Shown here piece after piece: positions 26,055 to 38,094 of a stretch of 64,000 bases of DNA. The notes under the pieces were generated by a model. The model made no database searches. It was not told the DNA's origin and saw only the letters and a list, made by a program, of their open reading frames with translations. Positions within the stretch are counted from its first letter, which is position 1. The number at the start of each line of letters is the position of its first letter. Position numbers and translations under genes: made by a program. This DNA comes from Neonectria sp. B-13 (taxonomy: Eukaryota > Ascomycota > Sordariomycetes > Hypocreales > Nectriaceae): NCBI GenBank assembly GCA_002682825.1, contig NOKP01000002.1, positions 1,803,132 through 1,867,131 of the forward strand, read 5' to 3'.

Positions 26055-27566
26055 ATGCCAGCTTCTAAATCCTCCCTGCGGAGAGAAATCCTCTGCTCCC
26101 ACGGCGTCATTTACACCGACAAATCTCCTCATGCAGACGCTCTTTCATACTATGAGCGGCCCTCTTCAGAGCAGCGCCTAGCCGCAAGTTCTCATTATGG
26201 CAAACTCCCTGCAGTCAACTCTGCCGTCAACGTCCCGCACGACTCGACCTTTCCCGGTGTCAACCTCACGCCTCAGGATGCCCTCGATGTCGACCATAAA
26301 GAAGCGCCACAGAGCTTCTCGTCCTTCTCGCAGAACAAATACCGCAACTCGGTCACCCCCGAACGCAGGACTCTCTATGTAGTCGACGTCCCCAGTATAA
26401 CCCCAGAGGCGAGTGCCATGACTACCTGGACAGATCCCATTGTTCCTCTGGGATTGGGAGACAAAACTCGAGCTGCATTCGTTGACGCCAGTCGGCCTCA
26501 AGTGGCTGATATTGCTGAGTACATTCAGGCCTTCTATCATGGGCTCGACGTCAAGGTCCTCCGTAACCACCTCTGCTTTGCGCCCTGGCCCGGTTCGCCC
26601 GTTGATTCACGCAAAGGTGACGATGGTGGCACACGCCAAAGCCGCAGCTACGTCGGCCTTGGCCTTGTAGACGGCAATGGCGCTGCGACTCGTGTGCGTG
26701 TCCGGACTTCCCTTGACAGCGTGGCCCCTGGTCAACTCAATCTCTGCGACATACTCGATGCGATGCACACCTGCGTGCCGCAGGACGCCTTCGCCGTCAT
26801 CCTTATCACACACCACGACCTCTATGAGGACGAGGAAGATGACTTCTGCGCTGGGCGCGCGTATGGCTCGTTCCGTATCTGCCTCGTGTCCACATTCCGC
26901 TATCACCCAGCTCTAGATGGCTACAACAGCGTTGACCACGCGCATAGCTGGCCTGCGGCGCACTGTCGGACATACGTCGACGCTCTGTGGGAGGCGAGCG
27001 AGCCAGAGCTCAAGACGAGGGCCAAGGGTAGGAAGAGACGAGCCTTTGACTCCTCATGCATGCTCCGTCTCAAAGACGATGGCAACACGCCTCTAGCAGC
27101 GGCCGTCAAGGCGTCGCGGGACTCGCTGATCCCTCGCTCCAAAGCTGGCTGGGATGGCGTCTGGCTTGCGAGGGTTTGCCGGACAGCGAGCCACGAGCTG
27201 GGGCATTGCGTCGGCATCGGCCACTGCGTGTACTACGCGTGCGTGATGCAGGGCACGGCGAACATGGCGGAGGATGTACGACAGCCACCATATATATGCC
27301 CGATATGCCTGGCCAAAGTAGCGTACTCGGCGGCAGGCGAATCGGTGATGAAGTCTAGGGGACCGCGAAAGGAAGAGAGGAGCCAAGCGGCCGAGGACAA
27401 ATGGGTGGCAGAGAGCTATCGTCGTATGATGGGTTGTTGCGAGCGTTGGAAAGACGTTGGCATGTTCGGGGGCTATTCGGCGTGGCTGGGGGCGAGATTA
27501 AGGGACATCGGTGCTGAAGACGCACAGGATGATACAGAGGAAGACAATAGAGCAATGCCTCCATGA
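26055..27566 (+). CDS. Archaemetzincin-family zinc metallopeptidase
   Basis: Predicted zinc peptidase of the archaemetzincin (AMZ, peptidase M54) family. Single exon, 503 aa. The signature HELGHCVGIGHC (residues 380-391) gives three zinc-binding His and the general-base Glu, followed by VYYACVM and then CPIC (415-418); this is the HExxHxxGxxHC...C...CxxC pattern that marks archaemetzincins and sets them apart from other metzincins. The first about 110 residues look disordered and are not part of the core. The C-terminal 60 residues are charged. No signal peptide, so probably cytosolic or nuclear. The family's substrate is poorly known. The start at 26055 is the first ATG in frame; later starts cannot be excluded. 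Confidence 0.9.
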   Translation: MPASKSSLRREILCSHGVIYTDKSPHADALSYYERPSSEQRLAASSHYGKLPAVNSAVNVPHDSTFPGVNLTPQDALDVDHKEAPQSFSSFSQNKYRNSVTPERRTLYVVDVPSITPEASAMTTWTDPIVPLGLGDKTRAAFVDASRPQVADIAEYIQAFYHGLDVKVLRNHLCFAPWPGSPVDSRKGDDGGTRQSRSYVGLGLVDGNGAATRVRVRTSLDSVAPGQLNLCDILDAMHTCVPQDAFAVILITHHDLYEDEEDDFCAGRAYGSFRICLVSTFRYHPALDGYNSVDHAHSWPAAHCRTYVDALWEASEPELKTRAKGRKRRAFDSSCMLRLKDDGNTPLAAAVKASRDSLIPRSKAGWDGVWLARVCRTASHELGHCVGIGHCVYYACVMQGTANMAEDVRQPPYICPICLAKVAYSAAGESVMKSRGPRKEERSQAAEDKWVAESYRRMMGCCERWKDVGMFGGYSAWLGARLRDIGAEDAQDDTEEDNRAMPP

Positions 27567-27817
27567 ATATATCCCTTTATCTCCGGCCCTTGTCATGAAG
27601 CTCGGCTTCAGCCACCGAATGAAGGCTACCGTGCTCGCGTTTTCAGATGCCATTAGGACAGAGACGCAGAACTGTTACAGGAGTGAGCTTGAACAAAAAT
27701 GTTGTTTTATTCCCTCGCGCAATGGCGATCCTGCACAACACTTCTTTGATCTAGATAGCGGCAGCGATACGTAAAAGTACATTCCAGCCCTTCAGCACCA
27801 CATCATACACAACCCCT

Positions 27818-28388
27818 TTAAGCAGAGTGCTTCTGCAACATCTTGAGCAGGACAGGAGGGTTGGCGCCGACAAGCTCATCGGCCTTCTTGCCATTCTTGA
27901 AGATCATAAACGTGGGCATGGCGCGAATGCCCAGCTCTGCACTCAGCTCGGGCAAGTCGTCGACATCAATCTTGATGAAGTCGATGCTATTGCTGAACGC
28001 GGGGTCATCGGACAACCTGCAACAAAACAAAAAAAAGAAGGTCAGTTAACACCACGGCCAACTTATCACGGGATGGATATCCTCACTTCTCCAGAACTGG
28101 CGAAATGGCCTTGCAGGGCCCACACCAGGTTGCGAAGCAATCGACCAGAACAGCCTTGGAAGTTGAGTCTACAAGATCTCTGAACTCCTTGGATCTGCGT
28201 CGAGGGCGGTTAGTCAATTGTGCTATGTGTCATTGCCTCCCAGGCTGGCGAACTCACGACTTGATGTCCTTGACGACCTGGTTTGGGGTAGTCGTGGAGA
28301 AGGGTCGTGAGATGAAGGCCCTGGGTGCGACAAGCCCTGAGCGGGCAAGCGAGGAGATGGGTCGGGTAAAGCGCGAGGACGATGCCAT
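27818..28388 (-). CDS. Mitochondrial thioredoxin
   Basis: Disulphide reductase, here with a mitochondrial presequence (yeast Trx3 type). Model: exons 28388-28258, 28194-28087 and 28016-27818, 145 aa. Residues 1-35 are rich in Arg/Ser with no acidic residue ([20 protein letters not shown]). The active site is WCGPC at 67-71 in the context [20 protein letters not shown]. The cis-Pro loop ([14 protein letters not shown]) and the final helix are in exon 3. Both introns keep the frame. Converges on the archaemetzincin gene, with 251 bp between stops. Confidence 0.93.
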
Positions 28389-30254
28389 TGTGTCTGATTA
28401 AAGCTCCAAATGAAGCCGGTTACGATGTCTGAGTTTGGTGTTGCACGGAAATTGGGCTTCGGCTGCGGAATTGTTGGTGCTGGTGTTGAGCCGAACTGCG
28501 TCGGCGTCTGTCTCCGACGCTGGCCCGGCGCATGTGGAGCCAACGTGGCAAATCAGGTTGATTTGTCAACCTCACAACCAACCAGTGAACAAGTAGCCAA
28601 CGAGCGAGCATTGCCTCTTTTGGCCGCTCTGGCTGCCAGGTTCTCATAAAAACCGACGAGTCATCGAATGGGCCACAGGCACAGGTGAAGAGATATCACT
28701 TCCGACTGAGGAGAGCATTGGAAATCAATTAAAGTCCTCACTCCATCTCAGCAACAGCAGACACCACACATTTAAGCAAGACATACGAAGTAGTTTGCCC
28801 ATGGAATGATGTAGAAGACCACCCAGCATTCGTTTTGAGGTGGTTGCCACTGCATGCCTCGTTACAGCAAAAAGAAACAGCATCAACCCTAGGAAACTCA
28901 TAGCAGTGATAAAGAGCCTTCGGAGCACTGACTTTCTCGCCCCAACAATTGAGACGGACCAATAGGTAGTTTACAACAGCCATCCCACAATCCTCGCTCA
29001 ACGAAATCCTCCACTATCCACAAGCCGCTTCAGACCGTCCAAAGCTCCGTCTTCCCATCACGGAGACTCCACCATAAACGCTCGGGAATCTTTAGCAAGT
29101 TGTGGATCCTCGTCGCCCAAGCCCGAACTCAACCACATGCCTGAACCGTTCAGCATGTTCTAAACTTAACAGCCACCCTCATTTTAAATTGCGCCCAGCA
29201 AATCCCGCCCGGTAACTAATTTAGCTCCCGAGATTTGCGAATTAGGTCCAAAACTCTAACCGCACAGCTTTCACCTCGCGCGGGGCAAACATCACAAGTC
29301 CCAAGCCAGGTAAGCGTATCACGTCAACTGCAGCCCGACTCCAAGATTTTATCAAACTTCAAGTTAATTGAACGTACCAACAACTGTACAATGGCTGCAA
29401 GTGTACAGTTCACTCCCCAGGAGACAAACATAACCACTACAACATGTCAAATCTGCCACATCCCATTCCGACCCTTTTTGGGTTTCGGCTCCTTTTCAAA
29501 TGAGTCTTCTATTGTTCAAATCGATTCGCATCAGCCGCCCCGTGTCAGAATCACGGCGGTCGACTCCAAAGTGTATATCCGCAACCCTCCAATCGAGAAA
29601 ATCAGGCCCAAGCTCCAAAATCAAAGCCTTTTCATACCACCAACACACCAAGGTCGCCTAAAAAGTAATAGAAATCCCCTCGATTCAACAAGGGGAGGGT
29701 TGCCAAGCAAGACCCCAATGAGAGACATCGTTCTTCTCTGAGAACGGGAAGAGGTCCTTGACGATGAAAGTGCCTGAACTACCTCGTCAATGTATGAGTC
29801 ATGACTGTGGTGTCCCAAAGCACTCCAATAACTGGCGTTCGACGCTGGGTATCAAGAGATGCGGTATATGTAGTCGAGAAAAGAAAAATTCGAGCAAAAC
29901 TGAGGAGCGCCATGGTCGTCACTGTCATACTCATACATTAGACGTAGAGGGCACGAGTTCGGTGGAGCAAAGACCAGCGTGCGTGGTAGTGTTAGGATGA
30001 GAAGATGCTGGCCATCAAGAGTGAAGAGTTCCCTGTTTTGTGGTTTTCCAAGTGTTTTTTGTTGAAGATTTCCCAATTCGGGGTCCGCTCCATGTGTCGT
30101 CAGTGGCAAGGAAATATGTTTAATGAGTGACTTCGGTCAGTTTTGAGACGGCTAAGGAATGTTAAGGAGCGTGTTTATCGAGTACGGTCGACGGCGGTTC
30201 TTCGGTAGGGAAACTCTTCATCTCAAGTCTGGCACAGCATTAGTTCAAACCACA
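28389..30254. other. Intergenic, 1.9 kb
   Basis: Contains the thioredoxin upstream region, a TACGAAGTA 9-mer at 28784-28792 and a doubtful ORF at 29391. Lower GC than neighbouring genes. Nothing else supported. Confidence 0.5.
29391..29741 (+). CDS. Doubtful ORF, unrecognised
   Basis: An ATG at 29391 in fair context (TACAATGG) opens 116 codons. The frame is open further upstream but only from a TTG. It has one CxxC (CQIC) and a Pro-rich tail; no family recognised and no second-exon support. Its base use is A/T-richer than that of the real genes nearby. It could be a lineage-specific gene or a chance ORF. Confidence 0.2.
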   Translation: MAASVQFTPQETNITTTTCQICHIPFRPFLGFGSFSNESSIVQIDSHQPPRVRITAVDSKVYIRNPPIEKIRPKLQNQSLFIPPTHQGRLKSNRNPLDSTRGGLPSKTPMRDIVLL

Positions 30255-32711
30255 TCACGTCACCATGGCGTTGCTGCTCCTCCTTTCCGTGCTTGCTCTG
30301 CGATCCGCAGAAAGCCGAGGCGAAATCTCGAGCAACTTGGCACTCCCGGCGCTGAAGTTACGGACGTGACCTTTACCCAGGTGAACGCTTTTAGCGCGTT
30401 GGACATCGGCAAGCTCTGAGGATCGCGACACCGGCGAGATGGGCGAAGACTCGCTGTCTTCGTTCTCGGATTCAATATCAAGCAGACCTTCTACGCTCTT
30501 TATCGTAGCTCTGTTGTTCACGACTTGAGCTTGAGAGCCGACGGTGCCCCATTTCATATCCGACTTGTCAGCCAGGTCTTCCTCATCACTGCTAGGGCGG
30601 GCCTCCTCTGAACGGTGGCCCATCTCCTTGTGACTGGGGCTTCGACGAGGTGTGAGCTTTGACATATAGTCGTCCTCAGTGATGGCGAGATCCTCTTCGG
30701 TACTGTTTGCGGGGCTATCAGAGATCGAGTTGCGCTGCTCTTGGCGGTTCGCACGACGAAGGCTGTTGCGCAACGCCACTCGTCGGGCATCCCTTTTTCC
30801 GGACATCCAAGATCCTTCAGAGTCAATGGACGCCAAGGACGTAGACATTTGGGCCTCCGGGGATGGAGAGACATACGCCCTCTCCATAGACGACGGGGTA
30901 CGGCGCAGGGCTTCAATTGAACGGTGGCCTGACGTCGGGGTTTCATAGCGCACACCCATGGGTTGCATCAACTCGATCTCGTTGATCTTGCTCTGGGGCA
31001 GCGCAGGCACGGGAGGTTCGGGCTCGGGTGACTGCACACGTGAGGCAGGTGGCGAGATCGGCAACTCCGGGAGGTCTTCACGGAAGCGAGATCGGGTCCT
31101 CTTTGGCACGCTCGAACTAGGCTTGCGCGCCAAGTAATTTCCCGTGTATAAATCATCGCCCTCGAGTCTGGCGAGAGCCCTTGCCTGCGCTTGTGCCTTC
31201 GTCCGCACAGCCGCAGCGATAGCCTGCATCTCTTCTCGGGAAGTGTTAGAGAAAGAAGAAGGGCCCGAATTTGGGCCCGAGTTTGACTTCGAGTTTCGAC
31301 GGCGCCTGCTGCCGAACCTAAAGAGGGCGAAAAATCGTGCTGTTTTGGTGCTTGAATTGGAATCCCGGGAACCTCTTCGAGGCTCCTCATCAATAGTGTC
31401 AGGCGGAGGAGAGACCATCTTGTCCCTCTCTGAGCGCAGGGTTGACTTCGAACGCGACTTGACTGATCTTAAGATACCTGCCAATCGAGTGCTGTAAAGT
31501 GAGGATGGGTGGTCTTCGGATGGGCGGGTTATCGTAGAACCCTCCCTTGGCGTATCGACCTCCATTGGGGTAGGTTCCTCCTCGGCCGGCATAGTGTCTG
31601 TACGATGGAATACCTCAAGTGGCTTCTTGGCGGGTTCTTCAACGGCGTCGGTGCCAGCATCGAGCATTGTCTCAGATTCACCGGAGTTTCTCTGTTTGGA
31701 CGATGTGACCACTGCCGAAGCAGGCTCGATGCCCAGACCGGCCAGCTCACGACCTACCACTCCCCTTTCGAGATTCTCTGGGGGTGGTGTACCCGTCTTT
31801 CGAGATTCCAGTGCCTCGGCCTTTTGCTCTTCTGCTCTTTGGGCCAGTCGGCGCTCCATTCTTACTTGTTCCTTCTGCTTCCTCTTCTCACGTCTTCGGT
31901 TGTCCCTCTCCATCAGTTCCCTGAGGTCGCTAGCGTCGAGATCATCAGCAAGGGAATCAACCCGCTTGTGAGCTTTCATCGTCGCTTCAGGGATAGGTTC
32001 TCGGTCCACAAGCCTTCGCCTATGAGATGTAGGCTGGAGGTGAGCAGGGGGAGGGGGAGGGGATATTCGAGGGCATTGTGCGTAGCGCAAGGTCGGCCTG
32101 GGCGCAAGTGCGTCCAGTGCCGACAAAGTGTAGGAGCCAATTTCGGAGTCAGAAGAGAGGCTGGAGTGTATTGAGCCAGGGGCGGGCAGCGATACATCAG
32201 AAGTCCGGGTCTCTCCATATCTTCCAAAGCTCGATGTTTTGGCCTTCTTACTGTCCTTCTTCATGGGACGTCCCGAGGTCCACGGTTCTGCGGCGGGACG
32301 CACCGGGGTAAAGTTGCTCATGGCCTTGATCTCGGCCTCTCTCTTCTTGGCATCTTTTCTTCTAGTGGGGTGATGGTTTCTGTGTTTGCTGTGCAGTGTG
32401 GGGGTGCGATCCCAGGCGCCAGCGTCGCCCTCGTCCCAAGCATTGGTGTTGTGTCTTAGTCCACTGCGGTCGTGGGCTCGGAGGGCGCGACGGTCTCCGT
32501 CAATGCGGAGAGAGTCTTGTTGTCCCGGTTCGAAGCTGTAGGTGCGAACGGGACGGAGCGGTCGGGGGGGTTCGGTGCGTCGTTTCTTCTTGGAGCCGGC
32601 CTTGGTTCCCTCGGTGGGTGAGATTGGCGGACCGCCCTCGGCGTCTGATAAAGCAGCACCGCTTCGAGGGCGCTTTCGGCCGCTCCGGCGCCGGAATGGC
32701 CAAAGGGCCAT
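30255..32711 (-). CDS. Large disordered protein, unrecognised
   Basis: Single open frame of 818 aa from the ATG at 32711 (MALWPFRRRSGRKRPRSG); the longer frame begins with a TTG. No enzyme or folded domain recognised. It is rich in Ser, Arg, Glu and Pro with many basic clusters. One strongly charged helix, probably coiled coil, lies near residues 265-320 (ELMERDNRRREKRKQKEQ). Numerous RxxS and SP sites suggest phosphorylation. The N-terminal basic WPFRRR stretch resembles a membrane-contact or nuclear-localising patch, but this is inference. The length and absence of stops over 2.4 kb support a real gene. The upstream region is the longest gene-poor stretch of the window, which is common for regulated genes. 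Confidence 0.75.
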   Translation of the reverse strand: MALWPFRRRSGRKRPRSGAALSDAEGGPPISPTEGTKAGSKKKRRTEPPRPLRPVRTYSFEPGQQDSLRIDGDRRALRAHDRSGLRHNTNAWDEGDAGAWDRTPTLHSKHRNHHPTRRKDAKKREAEIKAMSNFTPVRPAAEPWTSGRPMKKDSKKAKTSSFGRYGETRTSDVSLPAPGSIHSSLSSDSEIGSYTLSALDALAPRPTLRYAQCPRISPPPPPAHLQPTSHRRRLVDREPIPEATMKAHKRVDSLADDLDASDLRELMERDNRRREKRKQKEQVRMERRLAQRAEEQKAEALESRKTGTPPPENLERGVVGRELAGLGIEPASAVVTSSKQRNSGESETMLDAGTDAVEEPAKKPLEVFHRTDTMPAEEEPTPMEVDTPREGSTITRPSEDHPSSLYSTRLAGILRSVKSRSKSTLRSERDKMVSPPPDTIDEEPRRGSRDSNSSTKTARFFALFRFGSRRRRNSKSNSGPNSGPSSFSNTSREEMQAIAAAVRTKAQAQARALARLEGDDLYTGNYLARKPSSSVPKRTRSRFREDLPELPISPPASRVQSPEPEPPVPALPQSKINEIELMQPMGVRYETPTSGHRSIEALRRTPSSMERAYVSPSPEAQMSTSLASIDSEGSWMSGKRDARRVALRNSLRRANRQEQRNSISDSPANSTEEDLAITEDDYMSKLTPRRSPSHKEMGHRSEEARPSSDEEDLADKSDMKWGTVGSQAQVVNNRATIKSVEGLLDIESENEDSESSPISPVSRSSELADVQRAKSVHLGKGHVRNFSAGSAKLLEISPRLSADRRASTERRSSNAMVT

Positions 32712-35700
32712 GGCTCCGGACGATGCGTCACCAGTTGGGGGAACTAGTTGCAAGCTGCCGGTATGGTGGCCGTGTAGATGGAATTGTCGAGATTACGCAA
32801 AGCGTGCGAAAGCATCGTGGAGTCGTCGAGGCGGTCGAACCAAACTGGTCATGGAGTACGTAGTAGGGAGGTGAAGATGTGGCTCGTGTCAAACGACTCT
32901 CGGTTGGTGTGCGCGGGTGGCCGGCTGCATGGGCGGCGACCGGAAGCGAGGGGCACGACGGCCGCGACAGACAGCACAGCTCGAGGGATTATTCGAGTGG
33001 TCGTGTCGACAGGCGCGCGATGGTTCCAGGGTCTGGAGAAAGCGAACGGTTGCGAGAGGGCGGTTGGATGTGAGTATGTAAGTGCGCAGGTGTGGGATGG
33101 GAAGGGTGAGATGTAAGTACGCGGACGTGGGACATGGGCGTGTGGTGCGTGGCGGGACGTGTGTGGTAAATGTAGAAAGTGCACCTCAGGCCGGTATGCA
33201 CGAGGGCAGGAGCGCGGGCGTGCAGGAGGGATCCCGGGGGTGGGTTGAGTCAATTTTTCCAGGGAAGAGCGGCCAAGGGAAGCACCAAGGGAATGCGCCG
33301 GTCCCTCAAAAGGCCAAAGCAAAACCCAGCCAGCTAGCACGCACCAGCCAGCCTGAGGTGGGACGCTGCCTCGGGGGGTCTCCTAGGTAGGGGCCGCGCT
33401 GCGCTGGCTACCTAGGGAGGGAGGTACTTCGCGGGAAAGCGTGGGAAATGGGAAGGCGTAGCAGACGGGAAACGTGGGCTGCTGGAAACGTCAGGCTTCA
33501 GGGCTCATCGGGTTCGAAGCAGGCACAGACCCAAGCGCCGGCTCAGGTTCAGGTGCAGTGGATGGCAGGTCGGGTGGGTTCTCTGTTTTTCTCTCTATTT
33601 TTTTCTGGGCCTTTGGGTCTTTTTCTGGGGCCGGGGGAGACAACAAGATGCTCTGCCCCAGAATTTCCCGGTATCCCAGAACCCGTTTGGTGGTGGGTGG
33701 CGGCGGCGGTGGATGGTGGTGGTGGCAAGGGTCCCGTCACCTTGGTTGCTTTGTTAGTGTCCTGCCTGTTGGTGGGCGGAGACGTCCGGTAGGTACGAGA
33801 CAGCCCTGGTGGAAGTAGCGGTACGGTGCCACCCGGTGCAGGTGGGGGGGCTTTGGGGCATGGCCAGTACCGATACTTCCCTGAACTAGGGGTTTTCCTG
33901 CCAAGCGGGTTACGGGGGGGAGGGGAACTGACTAGGGGGGCGCGCGGGTAAGCTGCGATTGGGCTTGAGCTCTGTTAATTGATGGGTGCCCGCTGGAAGC
34001 CGGATCCTTGGAAGTGGCCGCGGCTGGGCAGCGACTGGACGCCTCAATGAGCGGGTGATGGAATTCCATTAAAGTCGGCGGGCTAGGCGGCGGGAGGTGG
34101 GCCTCGTCAATGGATGGGATCTTTGGATTTCTGGTTCAATGGAGGCACAGATGCCAAAGCAATCTGTTTCTCTTCGCTCTTCTCCGAAAGGGACAGAGTT
34201 GTTCTAGGTTGTTCATGTCTCTGATCCCGGCAGCGGCAGCGGCAGCGGCAGGCGCTGTGTCCAAGTGCCCAAATCCCAAATGAGCAGCAGGAGGGAGGGA
34301 GGGGGAAGCGACGAGGTGAGACCAGGGTGTGCAAATTGACGATATCAATTGGGGAAGATCGCCATCCATTCCATTTATTACAGTAGATTGCTCGCAGCTT
34401 TCAATGAGATTTATTAAACGAGGAACAACAACCAGCCAGGCCTCGACCAGCCAGTACCACAGCGCCAGTAGTTACTCGCACATCGGCTAGGTAGGAATAC
34501 CTGACGCAACAGCTTCCGCCGTGGTCAAGACTTTGGACTTGGTAGCTTTTAGCGGGGTGGGACCACAGACGATCTCCCCAGCCTCAGTCGCCTCAGTCAA
34601 TCAGTCCAGCAGCAGCACGCGCCACGGACGGCTCATCAGAAACCACCAAGATACCAATTAGTGCAAAGTGGCTCACGTAGCTTCGTGGGGAGGGGGCGCC
34701 GCCAAGGATAGACCCCAAGAAATATCATGGATGGAACCGCAGCGTGCTGTCGATGATGAAGCGCAAACGGGAGAGTCCACCAATCCACATATCGACGCGA
34801 TGAGTGGGGGGCAACGGCTCACCCCATGAATGGCTTGCGTGGTACAGAGTAATTACAGTCGACGACGTAATTTAGGACATCGGAAGTTTGCAGGTTTGGT
34901 TGGTCTGTGGCATCTACTCACGAGATGGACCGTTGCTCATCTCCCTGTCTCCAGTCATTCCACTGTTTTGTTCATCTCTCCCGTCCTTGTCCTGTATTTT
35001 GACGGCCGTGGGACAGGGACACAAGGGGAAACAAACAACCTGCACTCCCTGCCTGTGCTTCTTGAACGGCTGTGGGCTGCGTCTACGGTCCGCTTTCCTG
35101 ACTCCTCTTCGAGGTTGAACTCGAGCGCTGGAATAAGTTGTCACTGCTGGGTCCCTGCTTGCCTGCTTACACCAGTCTACTACCATCGACAGTTCGACAC
35201 CCACCTCCCTCGCATGATTCATCCGCCTTTCTATTCGTACCTACTTCGTACTTCGTCGTCTACTTCGTAGTAGCTCCCACAGCCAGTTCGCTAACAAACG
35301 AGTCGTACAAGGCCCACCGGCTACGTAGGTCCCCCAGACTACAAACTAGTTATCCACATGATCCTCCAAGCGTCCCCGGCGGGAGACCAGGCTTCTGGCA
35401 TTCTATTTTGGAGAGGTACCTCCCGTCCGCAGTCCGAACTTCCGGCCACCAGCCCATTACACGGCCACGCGCCTCCTCCTCGTCCTCATCATCCGCCGTT
35501 TCCATCTTTCGCCACCCAGCCATCCCTGCCGTTCCGGCCACTAACATTACCAATTAATTAAGTCGAATGTACTGATTACTCCTGTCACAGTGCTTCGTGC
35601 TGCAGCTGACCACCAAGGCCCTGGGCAAACTGCCAGGTACGAGGAAGCTGTCCTGATTAAGCATAAAGCCGTTCCCAAGACAGGCCTCGTCCAGTTTCGC

Positions 35701-37884
35701 TCTTCCTCCTCCTCGTATTGAGAGCTTGCGAAGCCTTGTTTCCCACTTCTTGCAGGTTCTTGACTGTTCGAGTCGTGAACCACGCCCGCCTGACGTCAAC
35801 AAGTATCGGCCCAAGCCGTGCCACTTTCTTGCACTTGCCTCGTTCGTAACTTGGACCTCCGGATCTCACCTCCCGGGTGGTGCCGTCGGCGATCATCGCC
35901 CCGGCCAGCTATAGGTCCATCACTGCTACACGGAGCACTTCGTACTGTATCGTTCATCCCGTCTTGTCCGGGCTGTGGACCTCCCAAAAGCGCTCAAACT
36001 TGCAGGCTCGCGCTGCTTAGATTGGCCGGTCGCTCCAGCGGGCAAAAACAGGAGGGGAGAGTGCTGGCCTGCTGATGAACGACGGTATTTGATGAAACGG
36101 CCCGGACGAGTCGTCTGTTCTGCCGGGCCTCCAACTCTCTCTCGCCAAATGCCACCGCCTCCCACCATTCTCCCACCATCTCCAATCGGTCTGGAGGGCA
36201 CGGGGTCACAGATGGCTTCTCGATCATCGCCGCCCGTCAATGGATGCATGCTCCGCCGATTGCTTGCCACCTTTTCAGCCACACGTAGGCACGTGTGTGC
36301 CTCGTGATTAGGAGGATGATCTCTTTGGCTCTGGTGTTTCAACCCGACTATTGTCAACCATCGCGTCAAACTACTCAACGCTCCGTCTCCCTACGGTACT
36401 ACAGAGCCCTCTCACTTCGCATGGAGCTAGCCTCTCCGTTCCCCCAGAGACCCGCGATCGGCGCATCTGACACATGTCTTGTCTGCCCAAGTTGCTTTTT
36501 TGTTCGTCGCCTTGATGTCGCATTACCGCCGCCTTAGTCGGTCTTCTCGGCGGCGCTGATGAAAGACGATTGATGCCGTTCGTCCAATTCTCTGCCTTGA
36601 TTTAAATGATGCCCGCCGGTGCGATCTTGTCTTGATGCAGCCTCTGTCCAGCCTCTTGCACCAATCCGCGTCCGCCCTCGCCCACATTGGATCTTCAGCT
36701 TGTTTGAGCTACGCAGTAATTAACAACCAGCCGTTCGTTTGGTTGGCCATGTTCAACGGACAATGAATGCCTTTTTGGCTTCACTTCCGGCAAAGCAAGC
36801 AACCAAAGCCACCACGCCGGTCCAGCCCCAGTCTACCAGACCAGTCAGACGGGCAGCGAATCCAGAGGCAATCACAAAGTGCAACAGAACAGCAAGCAGA
36901 GCAGTGGAGTTTCGAACCAACTCCCACCCCCCGGAGGCGAGTATCCGTACCTGTGAGCTATCGAGCTGTCCTGCGTATCAGGTACTGGTACTTTTGTCCC
37001 CCCGTACCTCGCATAAAGGCCATCGCATCTTGCGCCCGTCCCCTGCTTGTGTCTTCGTATCGCTTCCTCCGGGCTTGTTCAGCCCCGTGGACGTAGGGAG
37101 GGACCCGCTTGTTCTTTTTTTTCTGGGCCTCTTCTTCGTCAACTCTCGACTCGGTTCGTATTCGTCCGCCCGCCCGCCAGAACGAGCTACTTTCCGGTGT
37201 TCTATCTTGCTTGCTCGTACGGCGACCGCTTCGATGCCTTTTCCCGCGCAGGTATCGCCAAGGGAGAAAGAGTCGGTGTCGCGGCCAGCAATCTCGCCAT
37301 GTTGCCGGTTGGACACACACGACACCACAGGGACCATCGCAGACCAACTGGCGACCAAAAACAGCCTGGCAACCAGGGTATGTCATCCACTACAGGGCGG
37401 TAAGACTCTGTGGGAGGGGACCAGCAGCCAGCAAAGCCAGCCCGGTCTAACGTGACACACCGGGGTAGGCGGGACAGAGGTCTACGACGTCGCCTGGTAG
37501 CGCTGGTTCTGGGTCTCTTTTCTTGCCATTTCGTTTCGCAACACTTCGTACGTATGTACGTCCACTACTCGCCTGGAAACCCGTGTCGTCATAAGCATGG
37601 ACCTCACCAGTCTAAGCTACCAAGTTTGCCCTGTCTCGCTGGCGATCCCAGCCAGGACGTCATCACAGGCAGGGGAGAATCCTCGGCGATCTGCCACCAA
37701 CAGAACAGGCCCAGACCGGTTCGGCAGGCCTAAGGAGAGGTCCTGCAGGGGCGACCTTTCTTGCACCGGTTTGCGCCCTTTCTGCTCTCAGCGGTGGTGG
37801 TGAGAAAGCAAAAAGTGGGACAAAGCAGCGCCATGCGCAATCGCACAATCGAGCTGTCATGCATGGCTTGGGCACGTCGTCGTC

Positions 37885-37966
37885 GTAGCCTGTCGCCGTC
37901 GTCGCAGTAGCCTGTCGCCGTCGTCGTAGTAGCCTGTCGCCGTCGTAGCCTGCCTGTCGCCTTCGG
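37885..37966 (+). repeat. Minisatellite, about 22-bp units
   Basis: GTAGCCTGTCGCCGTC recurs at 37885, 37907 and 37929, with 22-bp spacing, then a shortened copy at 37945 (GTAGCCTGCCTGTCGCC). Confidence 0.8.
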
Positions 37967-38094
37967 ACCGCTGCGGTTTCGCCCAAATCTCCCGTGCTTC
38001 ATGCCCCAGACCCGGGCCGCGCACGGGAGCATGGGCTGCGGGTCGGGGATTGGGCGACTTGAGACTTCATCCGACGCGCAGATGGTGAAAATGG

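Noticed and set aside
36739..37455. 238-codon ORF on the plus strand in the 7.7-kb region
   Set aside because: No recognisable domain, no splice partner, and ORFs of similar size overlap it in other frames on both strands, as expected by chance in GC-rich DNA.
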